Positions 50,177 to 60,500 of a DNA stretch of 64,000 nucleotides are shown piece by piece (the first letter of the stretch is position 1; each line of letters starts with the position of its first letter). The notes beneath the pieces are model-generated. The model searched no databases. It saw only the letters and a program-made list of their open reading frames with translations, and was not told the origin of the DNA. Origin of the DNA: Mailhella massiliensis (GTDB lineage: Bacteria > Desulfobacterota > Desulfovibrionia > Desulfovibrionales > Desulfovibrionaceae); the NCBI RefSeq assembly GCF_900155525.1, contig NZ_LT706952.1, positions 692,406 through 756,405 on the forward strand, written 5' to 3'. The position numbers and the translations under genes were made by a program.

Positions 50177-53127
50177 CGTTCAAGCTGGCCGGCCAGCTCT
50201 CGCCCGCTTTCACCAAGTCGTTCTGGGAAGGCGAAAAGCTCATGCGTTCCTTCACCGAACGCACGAAAGCTTTGGACAAGCAGGCCGCTGCTCTGTCCGG
50301 CATGAGCAAGCTTTCCGAGGAAGTACGGGAGGCTGACGTCGAGCTGGGCCATGTGCAGGCGACATTCACCAAACTTTCCGCAAAGCTCCAGGACGGACAA
50401 GCTTCGCTGACCGCTCTGGAAGAAAAGTTTCAGAAGTCCAGGGCTGCGGCGGAAAAGTCCAGAAAAGCCGTGGACGCGCATAGGCTTTCCCTTCAGATGG
50501 CGCGCACGGAGTTTGACCTTGTCAGCCGTGAAGTGCAGGCTGCGGACGCTTCCATACAGGCGCTTGCCTCCAGGCAGCGGAAAGCGAAGGACTCCGTAAG
50601 CCTTTTTGAAAAGGCTCTGAAGTACGAAGAAGAAGCCCTGCAACGTGCCAGAGCCGAGTCGAAAGCAGTGAGTGCGCAGCTCAAGGCCCAGGGCGCTTCT
50701 CTTGCGGATACAGAGGCGGCTCTTGCGAAACTGCGTGCAGAGGAAGAACGCGCCCGCAAGGCTGTGCTTGAGCATACATCAACGCTTCAGCGAGCACGGG
50801 CGGAACTCTCTCTGGTCAACGGAGAAATCGAAGCTGCGGATGCTCCCACGCGGGACATGATCGCACGCTACCAGCAGGCCGGGGAAAGAGTGACCCGGCT
50901 TGAGCAGGCGTTGGAAGCGGAAAGCGCAGCCTTGAAAAAGAACACCTCCGAGTCAAAGGAGCTGGGCGCGGCGCTTCGCACGGCAACCAAAGAAGAAGCC
51001 GCTTTGAAACGGAATGTTGATGCGGCGGAAAAGGCGGTGGAAAAGGCTTCGGCCGCTTTGGACAAGAAACAGACCGCCTTGCAGAAAAACAAGCTGGCCG
51101 CCGGTATGCTCGGTGCGTCGCTTCGTGAAGTGGCCCAGCGTGAGCAGGAAGTCGCCCGCGCCGCAGAAAAAGCAAGAGCCTCCCAGGAACGACTTGCCAG
51201 AACGCAGAAAAGGCTTGCCGCCGCTTCCGCCGCTCAGGAAAAAATAAGGGCCATGCGTTCAAGCAGCATGGGGGCCATCGTGTCAACGGCGGCCATGGCT
51301 ACCGGCAGCGTGGGGCTTCCCGTGCGTGAAGCCATGAAGATGGAAGACTCAATGGCAGAAGTCCGCAAGGTGGTGGACTTCGAGACGCCCGACGGTCTGA
51401 TCAACCTGCAGAGACAGCTTCAGGAGATGTCGCTGCGCATACCCATGGCCGCCGATCAGCTCGCCATGATTGCGGCGGCCGCCGGGCAGTCCGGTATTGC
51501 GGAAAAGGATTTGGCTGCGTTCACCGAACAGGCCGCCAAGATGGGCGTCGCCTTTGATATTTCCGCTGAAGAATCCGGCGAAATGATGGCCAAGTGGCAG
51601 TCCGGCATGGGGCTGTCCCTGGAAAAGACCTATGCCCTGGCCGATGCCGTCAACTTCCTTTCCAACTCCAACGCCGCCCAGGCAAAACAGATCGGCGAAG
51701 TGCTCAAGAGGTACGGGCCTCTCGGCAAGCTGTCCGGCTTGACGGAAACGCATATCGCCGCCTTTGCTTCCACGGTTATCGCCAGCGGTGCGGAAGCGGA
51801 AGTTGCGGCGACAGGTATCAAGGCCTTCATGCAAGCCATGGGTAAGGGTGGCTCAATGAGCGACATGCAAAAGGCAGCCTTCCAGAACGCCGGGCTCGAC
51901 TACAAGCAACTTCAGAAAGATCTCCAGAAGAACGCTCCCGAGACGATTCTGAAAACGCTGGAAGCCATTCAGAAGAAGATCCCCAAGGAAAAGTGGAATC
52001 AGTACCTGTCCGTCATGTTCGGCGATGAGGCCGCCGTTGCCATCGGACCCATGATGCAGAACACGGAGGCCCTTCGGAAGAACTTTGAGCGCATAGGCGA
52101 CCCTATCAGGTACGCCGATTCCATGTTGAAGGAATTCGAGGCCAGAAGTGCCACGACTTCCAACAGCCTGACGCTCATGGGGAACGCCGGGAAGTATGTC
52201 GCTACGGTCATGGGGTCTCCGCTTCTGGAGCCCATCCGGGAGATCTCTCTGTCGACCGTCAAGGCGGCCAGGGCGGCCGGGGCATGGATGGAAGCCAACA
52301 AGCCCTTGGTTTCCACAGCCATGAAGCTCGGCGCCGCGCTCACGACCGGCGTCATAGCCTTCCATGCCCTGCGTCTCGGTGTGCTTTTTGCGATATCGCC
52401 TTTAGTCTCCGTCTATAAGACATGGCAGAAAATGAAGATCGCCATGACCGCGCTCAATATCGCCATGAAGGCCAACCCCATAGGGCTGTTGATCACCGCA
52501 GTTGGAGCGGTAGCCGCCGGATTTGCGCTCGCCTATGAAAACTGTGAGGCGTTCAGGAATATGGTGGACGCTGCGATCTCTTTTGCGGTCGACAAAATTT
52601 CTGGCCTGATCAAGATGCTTGAAAAGGTCGGAAAATTTCTTGGAGACATCATGGGCGGCGCCGGGGACGCGGTAAAGGCCTATTCCGCCATGGGCAACGG
52701 AACTGGCCCGGCTTGGGCAAGTCAGGAGCAGATGGAAGCTATAGCAAGCGGGGACTTGAATGCCCTGGCCGTTCCCGCCATGGCATCCGGCGGTGTTGTC
52801 ACAGGGCCCACGCTCGCAGCCATAGGTGAAGGAACCGAACCGGAAGCCGTTATTCCGCTGTCCCGGCTATCCTCCCTGTTGCCTTCGTTCGGTGAAGGAC
52901 GGGAAAGCGAGGCTGTCGCGCCGCTGTCCCGGCTTACGGCTATGCTCCCTGAACTCGGCAACAGCAGTGCCCCGTCCTATCAGGTTACGTTTTCTCCGGT
53001 CATCAACATCAGCGGAGGAGCGGATGCCTATGAATCTGTGAAACGCGGCATGAAGGAAGCTCAGACGGATTTCCGGCGTGAGTTCGACAGGATGATGCGG
53101 GACAGGGAACGCCTGTCCTATGCATAA
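50155..53127 (+). CDS. tape measure protein
   Basis: 990 residues; sets tail length and may aid DNA entry. Residues 1-360 are coiled coil with about 90-residue internal repeats (compare KSRKAVDAHRLSLQMARTEFDLVSREVQAADAS with RARKAVLEHTSTLQRARAELSLVNGEIEAADAP). A TP901-type core follows (AMKMEDSMAEVRKVVDFETPDGL, LAMIAAAAGQSGIAEKDLAAFTEQAAKMGVAF), then hydrophobic segments near 730-790. The N-terminal start overlaps the gpE' stop. Confidence 0.95.
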   Translation: MAKVYEVAFKLAGQLSPAFTKSFWEGEKLMRSFTERTKALDKQAAALSGMSKLSEEVREADVELGHVQATFTKLSAKLQDGQASLTALEEKFQKSRAAAEKSRKAVDAHRLSLQMARTEFDLVSREVQAADASIQALASRQRKAKDSVSLFEKALKYEEEALQRARAESKAVSAQLKAQGASLADTEAALAKLRAEEERARKAVLEHTSTLQRARAELSLVNGEIEAADAPTRDMIARYQQAGERVTRLEQALEAESAALKKNTSESKELGAALRTATKEEAALKRNVDAAEKAVEKASAALDKKQTALQKNKLAAGMLGASLREVAQREQEVARAAEKARASQERLARTQKRLAAASAAQEKIRAMRSSSMGAIVSTAAMATGSVGLPVREAMKMEDSMAEVRKVVDFETPDGLINLQRQLQEMSLRIPMAADQLAMIAAAAGQSGIAEKDLAAFTEQAAKMGVAFDISAEESGEMMAKWQSGMGLSLEKTYALADAVNFLSNSNAAQAKQIGEVLKRYGPLGKLSGLTETHIAAFASTVIASGAEAEVAATGIKAFMQAMGKGGSMSDMQKAAFQNAGLDYKQLQKDLQKNAPETILKTLEAIQKKIPKEKWNQYLSVMFGDEAAVAIGPMMQNTEALRKNFERIGDPIRYADSMLKEFEARSATTSNSLTLMGNAGKYVATVMGSPLLEPIREISLSTVKAARAAGAWMEANKPLVSTAMKLGAALTTGVIAFHALRLGVLFAISPLVSVYKTWQKMKIAMTALNIAMKANPIGLLITAVGAVAAGFALAYENCEAFRNMVDAAISFAVDKISGLIKMLEKVGKFLGDIMGGAGDAVKAYSAMGNGTGPAWASQEQMEAIASGDLNALAVPAMASGGVVTGPTLAAIGEGTEPEAVIPLSRLSSLLPSFGEGRESEAVAPLSRLTAMLPELGNSSAPSYQVTFSPVINISGGADAYESVKRGMKEAQTDFRREFDRMMRDRERLSYA

Positions 53128-53131
53128 GGGG

Positions 53132-53350
53132 ATGAACATGGAAACGACACTGAGCCGGATGGGCGAGACCTGGGATATGGTGGCCAGGCGCGTGTATGGC
53201 GATGAGCATTTCATGGATGCGCTTATCGCGGCCAATGTGAAACTTCGGGACACAGTGATCTTTTCTTACGGGGTGGAAATTGTGACGCCGGAAATTGATA
53301 CGCGTTCCACTGCCTACGATATCAACCTGCCGCCATGGAAAAGGAAGTAG
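53132..53350 (+). CDS. tail protein X (LysM-like)
   Basis: 72 residues. METTLSRMGETWDMVARRVYGDEHFMDALIAANVKLRDTVIFSYGVEIVTPE is a LysM-like fold of the P2 gpX family, thought to join the tape measure/baseplate hub. AAGGGG lies just before; the ATG at 53138 is as likely, and 53120 also lies in frame. Confidence 0.85.
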   Translation: MNMETTLSRMGETWDMVARRVYGDEHFMDALIAANVKLRDTVIFSYGVEIVTPEIDTRSTAYDINLPPWKRK

Positions 53351-53352
53351 TC

Positions 53353-54444
53353 ATGGAGCCGAGAAAGACTTCCTTTACGCTGTACTTCACCAGCGAAAGA
53401 AAGGACGTGACGCAGAATATCATCGCTGATCTTCTGTCGTTCTCCTACACCGACAAGGAGACGGATGAAGCCGATGAGCTTTCCCTGACTCTGAAAGATC
53501 CCCATGGAGTATGGGCGGGAACGTGGACGCCCGACGGCGGGGAAAAGATCGAGTCATATATCTATGCCGGGGATGTTTCGGGCAAGGAAGATTCGCGTCT
53601 CTATTGCGGGAAGTTTTTCGTGGACTCCCTGAGTACGTCCGGCAATCCCCGCGTCCTCAATATGCGCGCGGTATCCATTCCGCTGAACAAGCCCATACGC
53701 CGCAAGCTCAAGACTCGCGCCTGGGAAAAGACGGCATTGAAGGATATCGCCACTGTCATAGCTAAAGAGGCGGAAATGGAACTCCTCTATGACGCTCAGG
53801 ATAATCCCGTCTACGACCGGCAGGATCAGAAGCGGGAGAGTGACCTTCAGTTTCTTTCTCGCCTGAGCAGGGAAATGGGTATCTCCTTGAAGCTCACGGA
53901 TGAAAAGATCGTCATGTTCGATCAGGCCTCCTACGAAAAGAAGGCGCCGGTCAAAACTCTGTCTTTGAACCGTTCGCCTATCCTGTCATGGAGCTTTGAA
54001 AGCTCGCAGTCGGAAAAGTACAAGTCCGTGACCGTGGCCTATCGCGACCCTAAGCAGAAGAAAAAAGGAACGGCCGCAGGGTACAACATGGATCTGGAAA
54101 AGGTCGGCGGCAAGAAGTCCTCGAATCCTGCGGTCATGACCTACACCTACACGGACCCGGACGCAAATGAGCAGTGGCAGGAATACTCCCTGAAACGCCG
54201 GGCAAAATCCGTTTCGGATGCGGAGCGTCTGGCCAAGGCAAAGCTTAGAGAACTCAATGCGCGCAGTGTCACCGGCTCCATATCTCTTATAGGGGACCCG
54301 TCACTTGTGGCCGGCGTGGTGGTGGCGGTGTCCGGTTTCGGCTCCTTTGATGGGAATTTCATCGTGCAGGAAGCCACACACAGCGTTTCAAGCGGCGGCT
54401 ACACCACGTCTCTGTCTCTGCGCAGGGTGAACAACAACTATTAG
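53353..54444 (+). CDS. baseplate hub protein gpD-like
   Basis: 363 residues, of the P2 gpD / T4 gp27-like hub family (late control protein D). SFTLYFTSERKDVTQNIIADLLSFSYTDKETDEADELSLTLKD and RQDQKRESDLQFLSRLSREMGISLKLTDEKIVMF are typical. The ATG at 53353 follows AAAAGGAAG, three bases after the gpX stop. Confidence 0.9.
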   Translation: MEPRKTSFTLYFTSERKDVTQNIIADLLSFSYTDKETDEADELSLTLKDPHGVWAGTWTPDGGEKIESYIYAGDVSGKEDSRLYCGKFFVDSLSTSGNPRVLNMRAVSIPLNKPIRRKLKTRAWEKTALKDIATVIAKEAEMELLYDAQDNPVYDRQDQKRESDLQFLSRLSREMGISLKLTDEKIVMFDQASYEKKAPVKTLSLNRSPILSWSFESSQSEKYKSVTVAYRDPKQKKKGTAAGYNMDLEKVGGKKSSNPAVMTYTYTDPDANEQWQEYSLKRRAKSVSDAERLAKAKLRELNARSVTGSISLIGDPSLVAGVVVAVSGFGSFDGNFIVQEATHSVSSGGYTTSLSLRRVNNNY

Positions 54445-54453
54445 GAGCGCGCC

Positions 54454-55074
54454 ATGAAAGGATATCAGCCCGACCTGGCAGACCTTATCCGCGTAGGTGA
54501 GGTTACCAGCGTGAACCCGGCCGCCATGACTGCCAGGGTGACGTTCGATGATGATGACGGCGTGACAAGCTATGATCTGCCCATACTTCAGCGCAACACG
54601 CTGAACAATCACGATCATTGCTGCGTGGACGTGGGGGAAGACGCGCTCTGTCTTTTTCTGCCGACCGGCATTGAGGAAGGTTTCATTCTGGGAAGTTTCT
54701 ACGCCGGGGAAGTGACGCCGCCTTCCGGCAGCGGCGATGTGCGCATGGTGGAATTCTCCGACGGGACGAAGCTTTTCTATGACCGTTCTTCCCACAAGCT
54801 CACGGGCGATGTGAAGGGCGACGTCTCTCTCACCGTTTCAGGCACGGTGACAGTGAAAAGTTCGACCTCCATTACCCTGCAGGCTCCGGTCATCAACCTG
54901 AACGGCGCAATCAACACGGCGGCGGAAAGCGGCGGCTCCGGTACCATGACCATCAAGGGCAACATCGATCAGACCGGTTCTCAGAAAGTTTCCGGGGATG
55001 TTGTTGCGGGCGGCATATCGCAGATCAGTCATACCCATACCTGCCCGGATGGGGAAACCGGCGGGCCGCACTGA
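54454..55074 (+). CDS. baseplate spike protein gpV-like
   Basis: 206 residues. An OB-fold domain (VGEVTSVNPAAMTARVTFDDDDGVTSYDLPIL) is followed by a beta-helix needle of repeated short strands (GDVKGDVSLTVSGTVTVKSSTSITL) and the tip SHTHTCPDGETGGPH, whose HTH motif resembles the iron-binding HxH tip of P2 gpV. It forms the membrane-piercing spike. Confidence 0.93.
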   Translation: MKGYQPDLADLIRVGEVTSVNPAAMTARVTFDDDDGVTSYDLPILQRNTLNNHDHCCVDVGEDALCLFLPTGIEEGFILGSFYAGEVTPPSGSGDVRMVEFSDGTKLFYDRSSHKLTGDVKGDVSLTVSGTVTVKSSTSITLQAPVINLNGAINTAAESGGSGTMTIKGNIDQTGSQKVSGDVVAGGISQISHTHTCPDGETGGPH

Positions 55075-55086
55075 TAGGAGAAGGTC

Positions 55087-55512
55087 ATGGGGGTTATCGG
55101 CACTTTTGGAACTTTGCCTTTCGTCTGTTCTTCTGCCTTCGTGCTTACATTCGACGGTCTCAGTCGTGAGCTTTCCGTTCGATGGGCCCAGCATGATGTC
55201 ATCGGAGCAAAGCCTGTCCTGGAGTATATAGGCCCGGATCTGGCCGCCGTTTCCATGAGTATCCGTTTCGATTCCACGCTTGGCCTGGCCCCTCTCATGG
55301 GGCTCAAAAAGCTCAAGGGAATGCTGGAAGACGGCACGGCCAGGGCTCTCATCATCGGCGGGGAATATTTCGGGCGTTTCGTCATGGAAAGCATCAGCGA
55401 AGAGCGACGGCACCATACCGGCTTCGGGGTGTGCCAGGTGGCGGAAGCAAAAATCAACTTGAAAGAGTGCGGAGGGACGTCGCTATGGGACGAGTTGCGG
55501 TCACTGCTTTGA
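55087..55512 (+). CDS. tail protein gpU-like
   Basis: 141 residues. RELSVRWAQHDVIGAKPVLEYIGPDLAAVSMSIRFD and GRFVMESISEERRHHT match P2 gpU (tail completion). It lies between V and W here, whereas P2 places U next to X and D, a small rearrangement. Confidence 0.82.
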   Translation: MGVIGTFGTLPFVCSSAFVLTFDGLSRELSVRWAQHDVIGAKPVLEYIGPDLAAVSMSIRFDSTLGLAPLMGLKKLKGMLEDGTARALIIGGEYFGRFVMESISEERRHHTGFGVCQVAEAKINLKECGGTSLWDELRSLL

Positions 55513-55814
55513 GTGAGGTCGATTTTGCTCCGTCCTCTGAAGAAGCGGAAGTGGTGCAGAACGTGCGTACCATTCTGGCAACACGGGTGGGAACCGTACC
55601 GCTGGACAGGGACTTCGGCGTGAGCTGGGAACACCTGGACAAGCCGCTTCCCGTGGCCCGTTCGCTCATGCGGGCGGAAGTCATCGAGGCCATAGAACGG
55701 TATGAGCCCAGGGCAAATATCGAGGCCGTGGAATTTGAGGAGACGGAATCGGATACCATGGAAGGTATCAGCCGCCCGCGTGTGATCTTGAACCTTGGAG
55801 AAGACAATGAGTGA
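55485..55814 (+). CDS. baseplate wedge protein, GpW/gp25 family
   Basis: 109 residues with EAEVVQNVRTILATRVGTVPLDRDFGVSWEHLDKP, the gp25-like lysozyme-related fold found at the sheath-baseplate junction. The ATG at 55485 has GGAGGG upstream within the end of the gpU-like gene (28-base overlap). Confidence 0.92.
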   Translation: MGRVAVTALSEVDFAPSSEEAEVVQNVRTILATRVGTVPLDRDFGVSWEHLDKPLPVARSLMRAEVIEAIERYEPRANIEAVEFEETESDTMEGISRPRVILNLGEDNE

Positions 55815-56943
55815 GATACTTCCCCGCTGGAATCTGCCGGAGGTCAGCTTCATGGAGACTGACCCGTCCGCCATAGAGTCCGGCCTTATCGCAGGATACG
55901 AAGAGGCCAGCGGAAGAACGCTGGCCGACGGTGATCCCGTGAGATTGTTTCTGCTCTCCATAGCGGCGGCCATCATCCAGCTCAGGAATGCGGTAAACGT
56001 GGCCGCGCAGCAGAATCTGCTTTCCTACGCCACGGGGAGTTATCTCGATGAACTCGGGCGATACCTTGCAGTGACGCGCCTTCCTGCAAGCGGCGCGAAA
56101 AGCACTTTCCGTTTTACACTTTCGGAAGAGCTTGCGGAAGCCTATGTCATTCCCGCAGGGTTCGAGGTGACCAACGGCGCGATAACGTTCGCTACGGACG
56201 CGGAAGCCGTCATCAGCCCCGGTGAACTCTTCGTTGACGCGGTTGCTACCTGCACCACGCTGGGAGAAGCAGGGAACGGATATCTGGAAGGCCAGATAGC
56301 CACTATCGTGACGCCCATGCCTTACCTGGCTTCGGCGGTCAATCTCTCAGAGACCTCCGGCGGAGCTGATGCAGAGGAAGATTCGGCCTTTGCCGAACGC
56401 ATTCGTCTGGCGCCCAACAGCTTTTCCGTGGCCGGGCCGTCGAAGGCGTATATTTTCCATACCTACAGTGTGAGTTCAGCCATCATCGACGTGGCGGTCA
56501 CGTCGCCTACGCCCGGCGTGGTCAACGTCTATCCGCTGCTGGAAGACGGAGAACTTCCGGGGGAAGAGCTTCTCGGCGACGTGGAAGCCTATCTTTCCGC
56601 AGACGATATCAGACCGCTAACCGACGAAGTCCACGCACTGGCCCCCACGGCGAAGAACTACTCCATAAAAGTGGACTACTGGATTTTCAGTGAAGATCAG
56701 AGCCGGGCTGAACAGATAAAAGCGGATGTTGACGCTGCGGTCGAGGAATATCGCCTCTGGCAGCAAGGAAGGATCGGCCGGGATATTCTGCCCGATCAGC
56801 TCATCCGCAGCGTTATCGCCGCCGGCGCGGCAAGGGTGGATTCGTCCACGCTTTCCCCTGCGTCCTTTGTCGAGCTGAAAGAAAATGAAGTCGCCCAGTG
56901 CACCGGAGTCACCGTCAACTTCAAGGGATACAAGGCCATATGA
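55807..56943 (+). CDS. baseplate assembly protein gpJ-like
   Basis: 378 residues of the baseplate J / T4 gp6 family: NLLSYATGSYLDELGRYLAVTRLPASGAKSTFRFTLSE and DSAFAERIRLAPNSFSVAGPSKAYIFHTYSVSSAIIDVAVTSP are diagnostic. The ATG overlaps the gpW-like stop by eight bases. Forms the baseplate wedge. Confidence 0.93.
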   Translation: MSEILPRWNLPEVSFMETDPSAIESGLIAGYEEASGRTLADGDPVRLFLLSIAAAIIQLRNAVNVAAQQNLLSYATGSYLDELGRYLAVTRLPASGAKSTFRFTLSEELAEAYVIPAGFEVTNGAITFATDAEAVISPGELFVDAVATCTTLGEAGNGYLEGQIATIVTPMPYLASAVNLSETSGGADAEEDSAFAERIRLAPNSFSVAGPSKAYIFHTYSVSSAIIDVAVTSPTPGVVNVYPLLEDGELPGEELLGDVEAYLSADDIRPLTDEVHALAPTAKNYSIKVDYWIFSEDQSRAEQIKADVDAAVEEYRLWQQGRIGRDILPDQLIRSVIAAGAARVDSSTLSPASFVELKENEVAQCTGVTVNFKGYKAI

Positions 56944-57515
56944 AAACGTTGGACGATATCAGGCTGTCCGACGTTCTGCCGGACAGCATCGCAAGAGACG
57001 CGAAAGTTTCGGCCGCGGCTACGGCCATTGACCCGTACCTCGCGGCGGTTGCTTCCGGCCGGGAACTTCCGGCCATTTACGCCAGCTTGTCCCGTCTTAC
57101 CGGCGCACAGCTCGACCATATCGCAAAGCAGTGGGATGTGAGCGTGTGGCGCGAGACGTGGACGGATGATGTGAAAAGATCCGTACTTTCCACGGCCATT
57201 ATCGACAAACGCAAAAAAGGAACCGTCTCCGCCGTCAAGGGAGCGCTCGCGTCCATTTCCTCCATTGCGACGATACGCGAGTGGTGGCAGGAGTCTCCGA
57301 AAGGCACGCCTCATACCTTCACGGTTTACGCCACGCTTTCCGATATCGACGGATCTCTGGATACTGAAACTCAGGAAGATCTTTTTGCGCTCATAGACGA
57401 CAACAAGCCCCTGCGTTCCCATTATGAATTCGTTTTGCAGCATATGGGACTCGGACAGATAGGAATGGTGGGGGCCGCCCGCCCTCTGGTTTTTGCAAAG
57501 CTGTATAACAAGTAG
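56940..57515 (+). CDS. baseplate protein gpI-like
   Basis: 191 residues. DIRLSDVLPDSIARDAKVSAAATAIDPYLAAVASG, LDHIAKQWDVSVWRETWTDDVKRSVLSTAIIDKRKKGTVSAVKGAL match the tail protein I family, which links baseplate and fibres. It starts in ATGA overlap with gpJ and is followed by the fibre gene. Confidence 0.92.
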   Translation: MKTLDDIRLSDVLPDSIARDAKVSAAATAIDPYLAAVASGRELPAIYASLSRLTGAQLDHIAKQWDVSVWRETWTDDVKRSVLSTAIIDKRKKGTVSAVKGALASISSIATIREWWQESPKGTPHTFTVYATLSDIDGSLDTETQEDLFALIDDNKPLRSHYEFVLQHMGLGQIGMVGAARPLVFAKLYNK

Positions 57516-57525
57516 GAGTTTTGTC

Positions 57526-60500
57526 ATGCCTTCTGTGCCTCTTATTGTTACCGACGCCGGTATTGCGGAAGTCATCAACGCCGAAGCAAACGGCACTGCT
57601 CCGGTCAAGCTTACGGAGATAGGTCTGGGCTCCGGCCAGTACACGGCCACTACGGGACAGACTGGGCTGGTGAGCGAGTTCAAGCGTCTGGATACCGTCG
57701 CAGGAGGCGGTATCGGCGACAACACACTTCACGTCTCCGTCACTGATGAAAGCGACGATACGTATACAGTGCATGAGATTGGCCTCTTTACGGAAAGCGG
57801 CACACTCTTTGCCGTCTATGCCCAGTCGCAGCCCATCATTCAGAAGGCGTCGGCGTCCTGGATGATGCTTTCCCTGGATATCGCGCTTGTCGGTGTGTCC
57901 GTCGACTCCGTCACCTTCGGCGATACGAATTTTTTCCTGCCTTCCGCGACCACGGAAATGCAGGGTATCGTGGAGCTGGCAACCGATGCGGAGACTCAGA
58001 CGGGGACGGATACGTCCAGGGCTGTGACTCCTAAGGCCCTTGCGTCCAGAACGGCTACGGAGTCCAGAACGGGCATCGCGGAAATCGCCACACAGGATGA
58101 AGCCAATGCCGGGACGGATGACTCGCGCATGATCACGCCTAAAAAGCTGGCCGGACGAACTGCCACGGATGCGCGCGCCGGTATCGTGAAACTGGCAACC
58201 GAGGAAGAAGTGCAGGACGGAACTGATACGTCGAAAGCTGTGACGCCCGCCGGTCTTGCTTCCAGAACCGCTACGGATACGCGTGCCGGCATTGTCGAGC
58301 TGGCTACGGCCGCTGAAACACAGGCAGGGAAGGATACGACAAGGGCAGTGACCCCCGCGAGGCTCGCCTCCAGAACTGCCACGGAGTCCAGGACCGGACT
58401 CGCAGAAATCGCCACACAGGATGAAGTCGACGCGGGCACGGATGATACACGCATCGTTTCCCCCAAAAAGCTCAAGGCGGTTCTTGACGGTAGAAAGGCC
58501 ACGGCAACACCGAAGGTTGCCGGAACCGGCTCCGTCGGTAAATCTGCAAAGTATGCCCTCGAGGATCATGTGCACCCTGAGCAGGAAGACGTCTCCGGTT
58601 CTTCCGGTTCCTGTACCGGCAACGCCGCAACGGCTACCAAGCTTCAGAATGCCAAGACGATTGATGGTGTGTCTTTCAACGGCTCCGCCGCCATTACCCA
58701 CTACGGCACCTGTTCCACGGCTGCGGACACAGCGGCCAAAACCGTCGCCCTGAGCGGTTTCGCTCTTGTGACCGGAGCGGTGATTTTTGTGCGGTTCACC
58801 GTGACAAACACCGCTTCCAATCCTACGCTCAATGTGAACGGCACCGGGGCCAAGGCTGTACAGTACCGCAATGCCGCCATCAGCGCAGGGCATCTTGCCG
58901 CGAACCGCGTGTACGTCTTTGTGTATGACGGTACGGCATGGGAACTTGTGGGGGATATCAATACCGATACCAATACCAGGGTAACCCAGAACGTCACTGG
59001 GGCAAACGGCACATATCCCATACTGCTCGGGTACACGGCGAATAATACGGCTTCAAGAACAGAAGAGGCAAGATACGCGGCCGATGTCAAAGTGAACCCC
59101 AGTACGGACAAGATACTTGCGAAAGGACTGGAAGGACAGATCACTCAAACGACCTGGGTAGGTGCAGCAAAGGAAGGCGGAAGCCTTATTGAGGGGGATG
59201 TAAGTGCAGGCGGCTTCGCACCGTTTATCCGGTACAAGTCGGAGAACGGTGTCTTTGTCCTGAACGGCCACAGTGATGGGATGCTTATCTCATATCTCAC
59301 CGATGCGAACGTGGAAGCAGGAACGAACAAGGTTGAGGAAAGTCTTGAATTTACCGAAACAGGTCAGCTTGTGTCGACTGGCGGCTTCAAGGGGGCACTC
59401 TCTGGCAATGTTACCGGGGATCTGAAAGGTGATGTCACCGGTGATGTAAAGGGGGATCTCACGGGGAATGTTACGGGGAATGTTACGGGTTCCTCTGGTT
59501 CCTGCAAAGGCAACTCCGCGACGGCGACGAAGCTTCAGACCGCAAGAACTATCGACGGGGTGGACTTCAACGGCAGTGCACCCATTACCCATTATGGAAC
59601 CTGCTCGACTGCGGCCGGTACGGCGGCAAAGACTGTTGCCTTGACGGGATTCAAGCTTGTGACTGGAGCTGTCGTGTTTGTGCGGTTTTCTGCCACCAAT
59701 ACGGCGGCAAATCCTACGCTCAATGTGAACAACACCGGCGCCAAGGCCATACAGTACCGGAATGCCGCCATATCCGCCGGATACCTGGCTGCAAACAGAA
59801 CCTACGCTTTCGTCTACGACGGTTCCTCCTATGAGCTTGTCGGGGACATTGATACCAATACGACATATTCCGCCGCCTCGGAAACAAGGAGCGGCATTGT
59901 GGAACTGGCCACTGCCGCTGAGGTACAGGCGGGAACGGATACTGTCCGGGCGGTGACTCCGAAGGGACTTGTTTCCAGGACTGCCACGGAGTCCAGAACA
60001 GGGCTTGCGGAGATAGCCACACAGGCGGAGGTCGACGCGGGAACGGATAACAGCAGAATCATTACTCCGAAAAAGCTGGCCGAGTCGTATATCAATGACT
60101 TCCGCAAGTCGCTTATCGGCTCGCTGTTCTACTTCGGTCGGGCGACGCTTCCGTCCGGCTTCATGAAGCCCGACGGCTCCCTTGTGCGCTTTGATGACTA
60201 TCCCGAACTTGAGGAAGCCTATAATAGCGGTGCCTTCAATGGGATGATTCTGGAAGCGAATGCGTCCGCAACCGACAAAAACACCTGGGCGGGAAAATGG
60301 GTGAAGCACTCGCAAGGGCTTGGATTATATCTGCCTAGACTGAGCGGACTGTTCTTGCGGAACGCGGGTACTGCGGGCCGAAGCGAAGCTTCCGGTTTAC
60401 CTTCACTGTATGGTCGAGCGTCCTTTTTGTACAGGGAGGATTCAAATACAGAAGGGGTATTTTCTCTTGTTGATGGGAAAGGCTCCATTGGTAATCTTGT

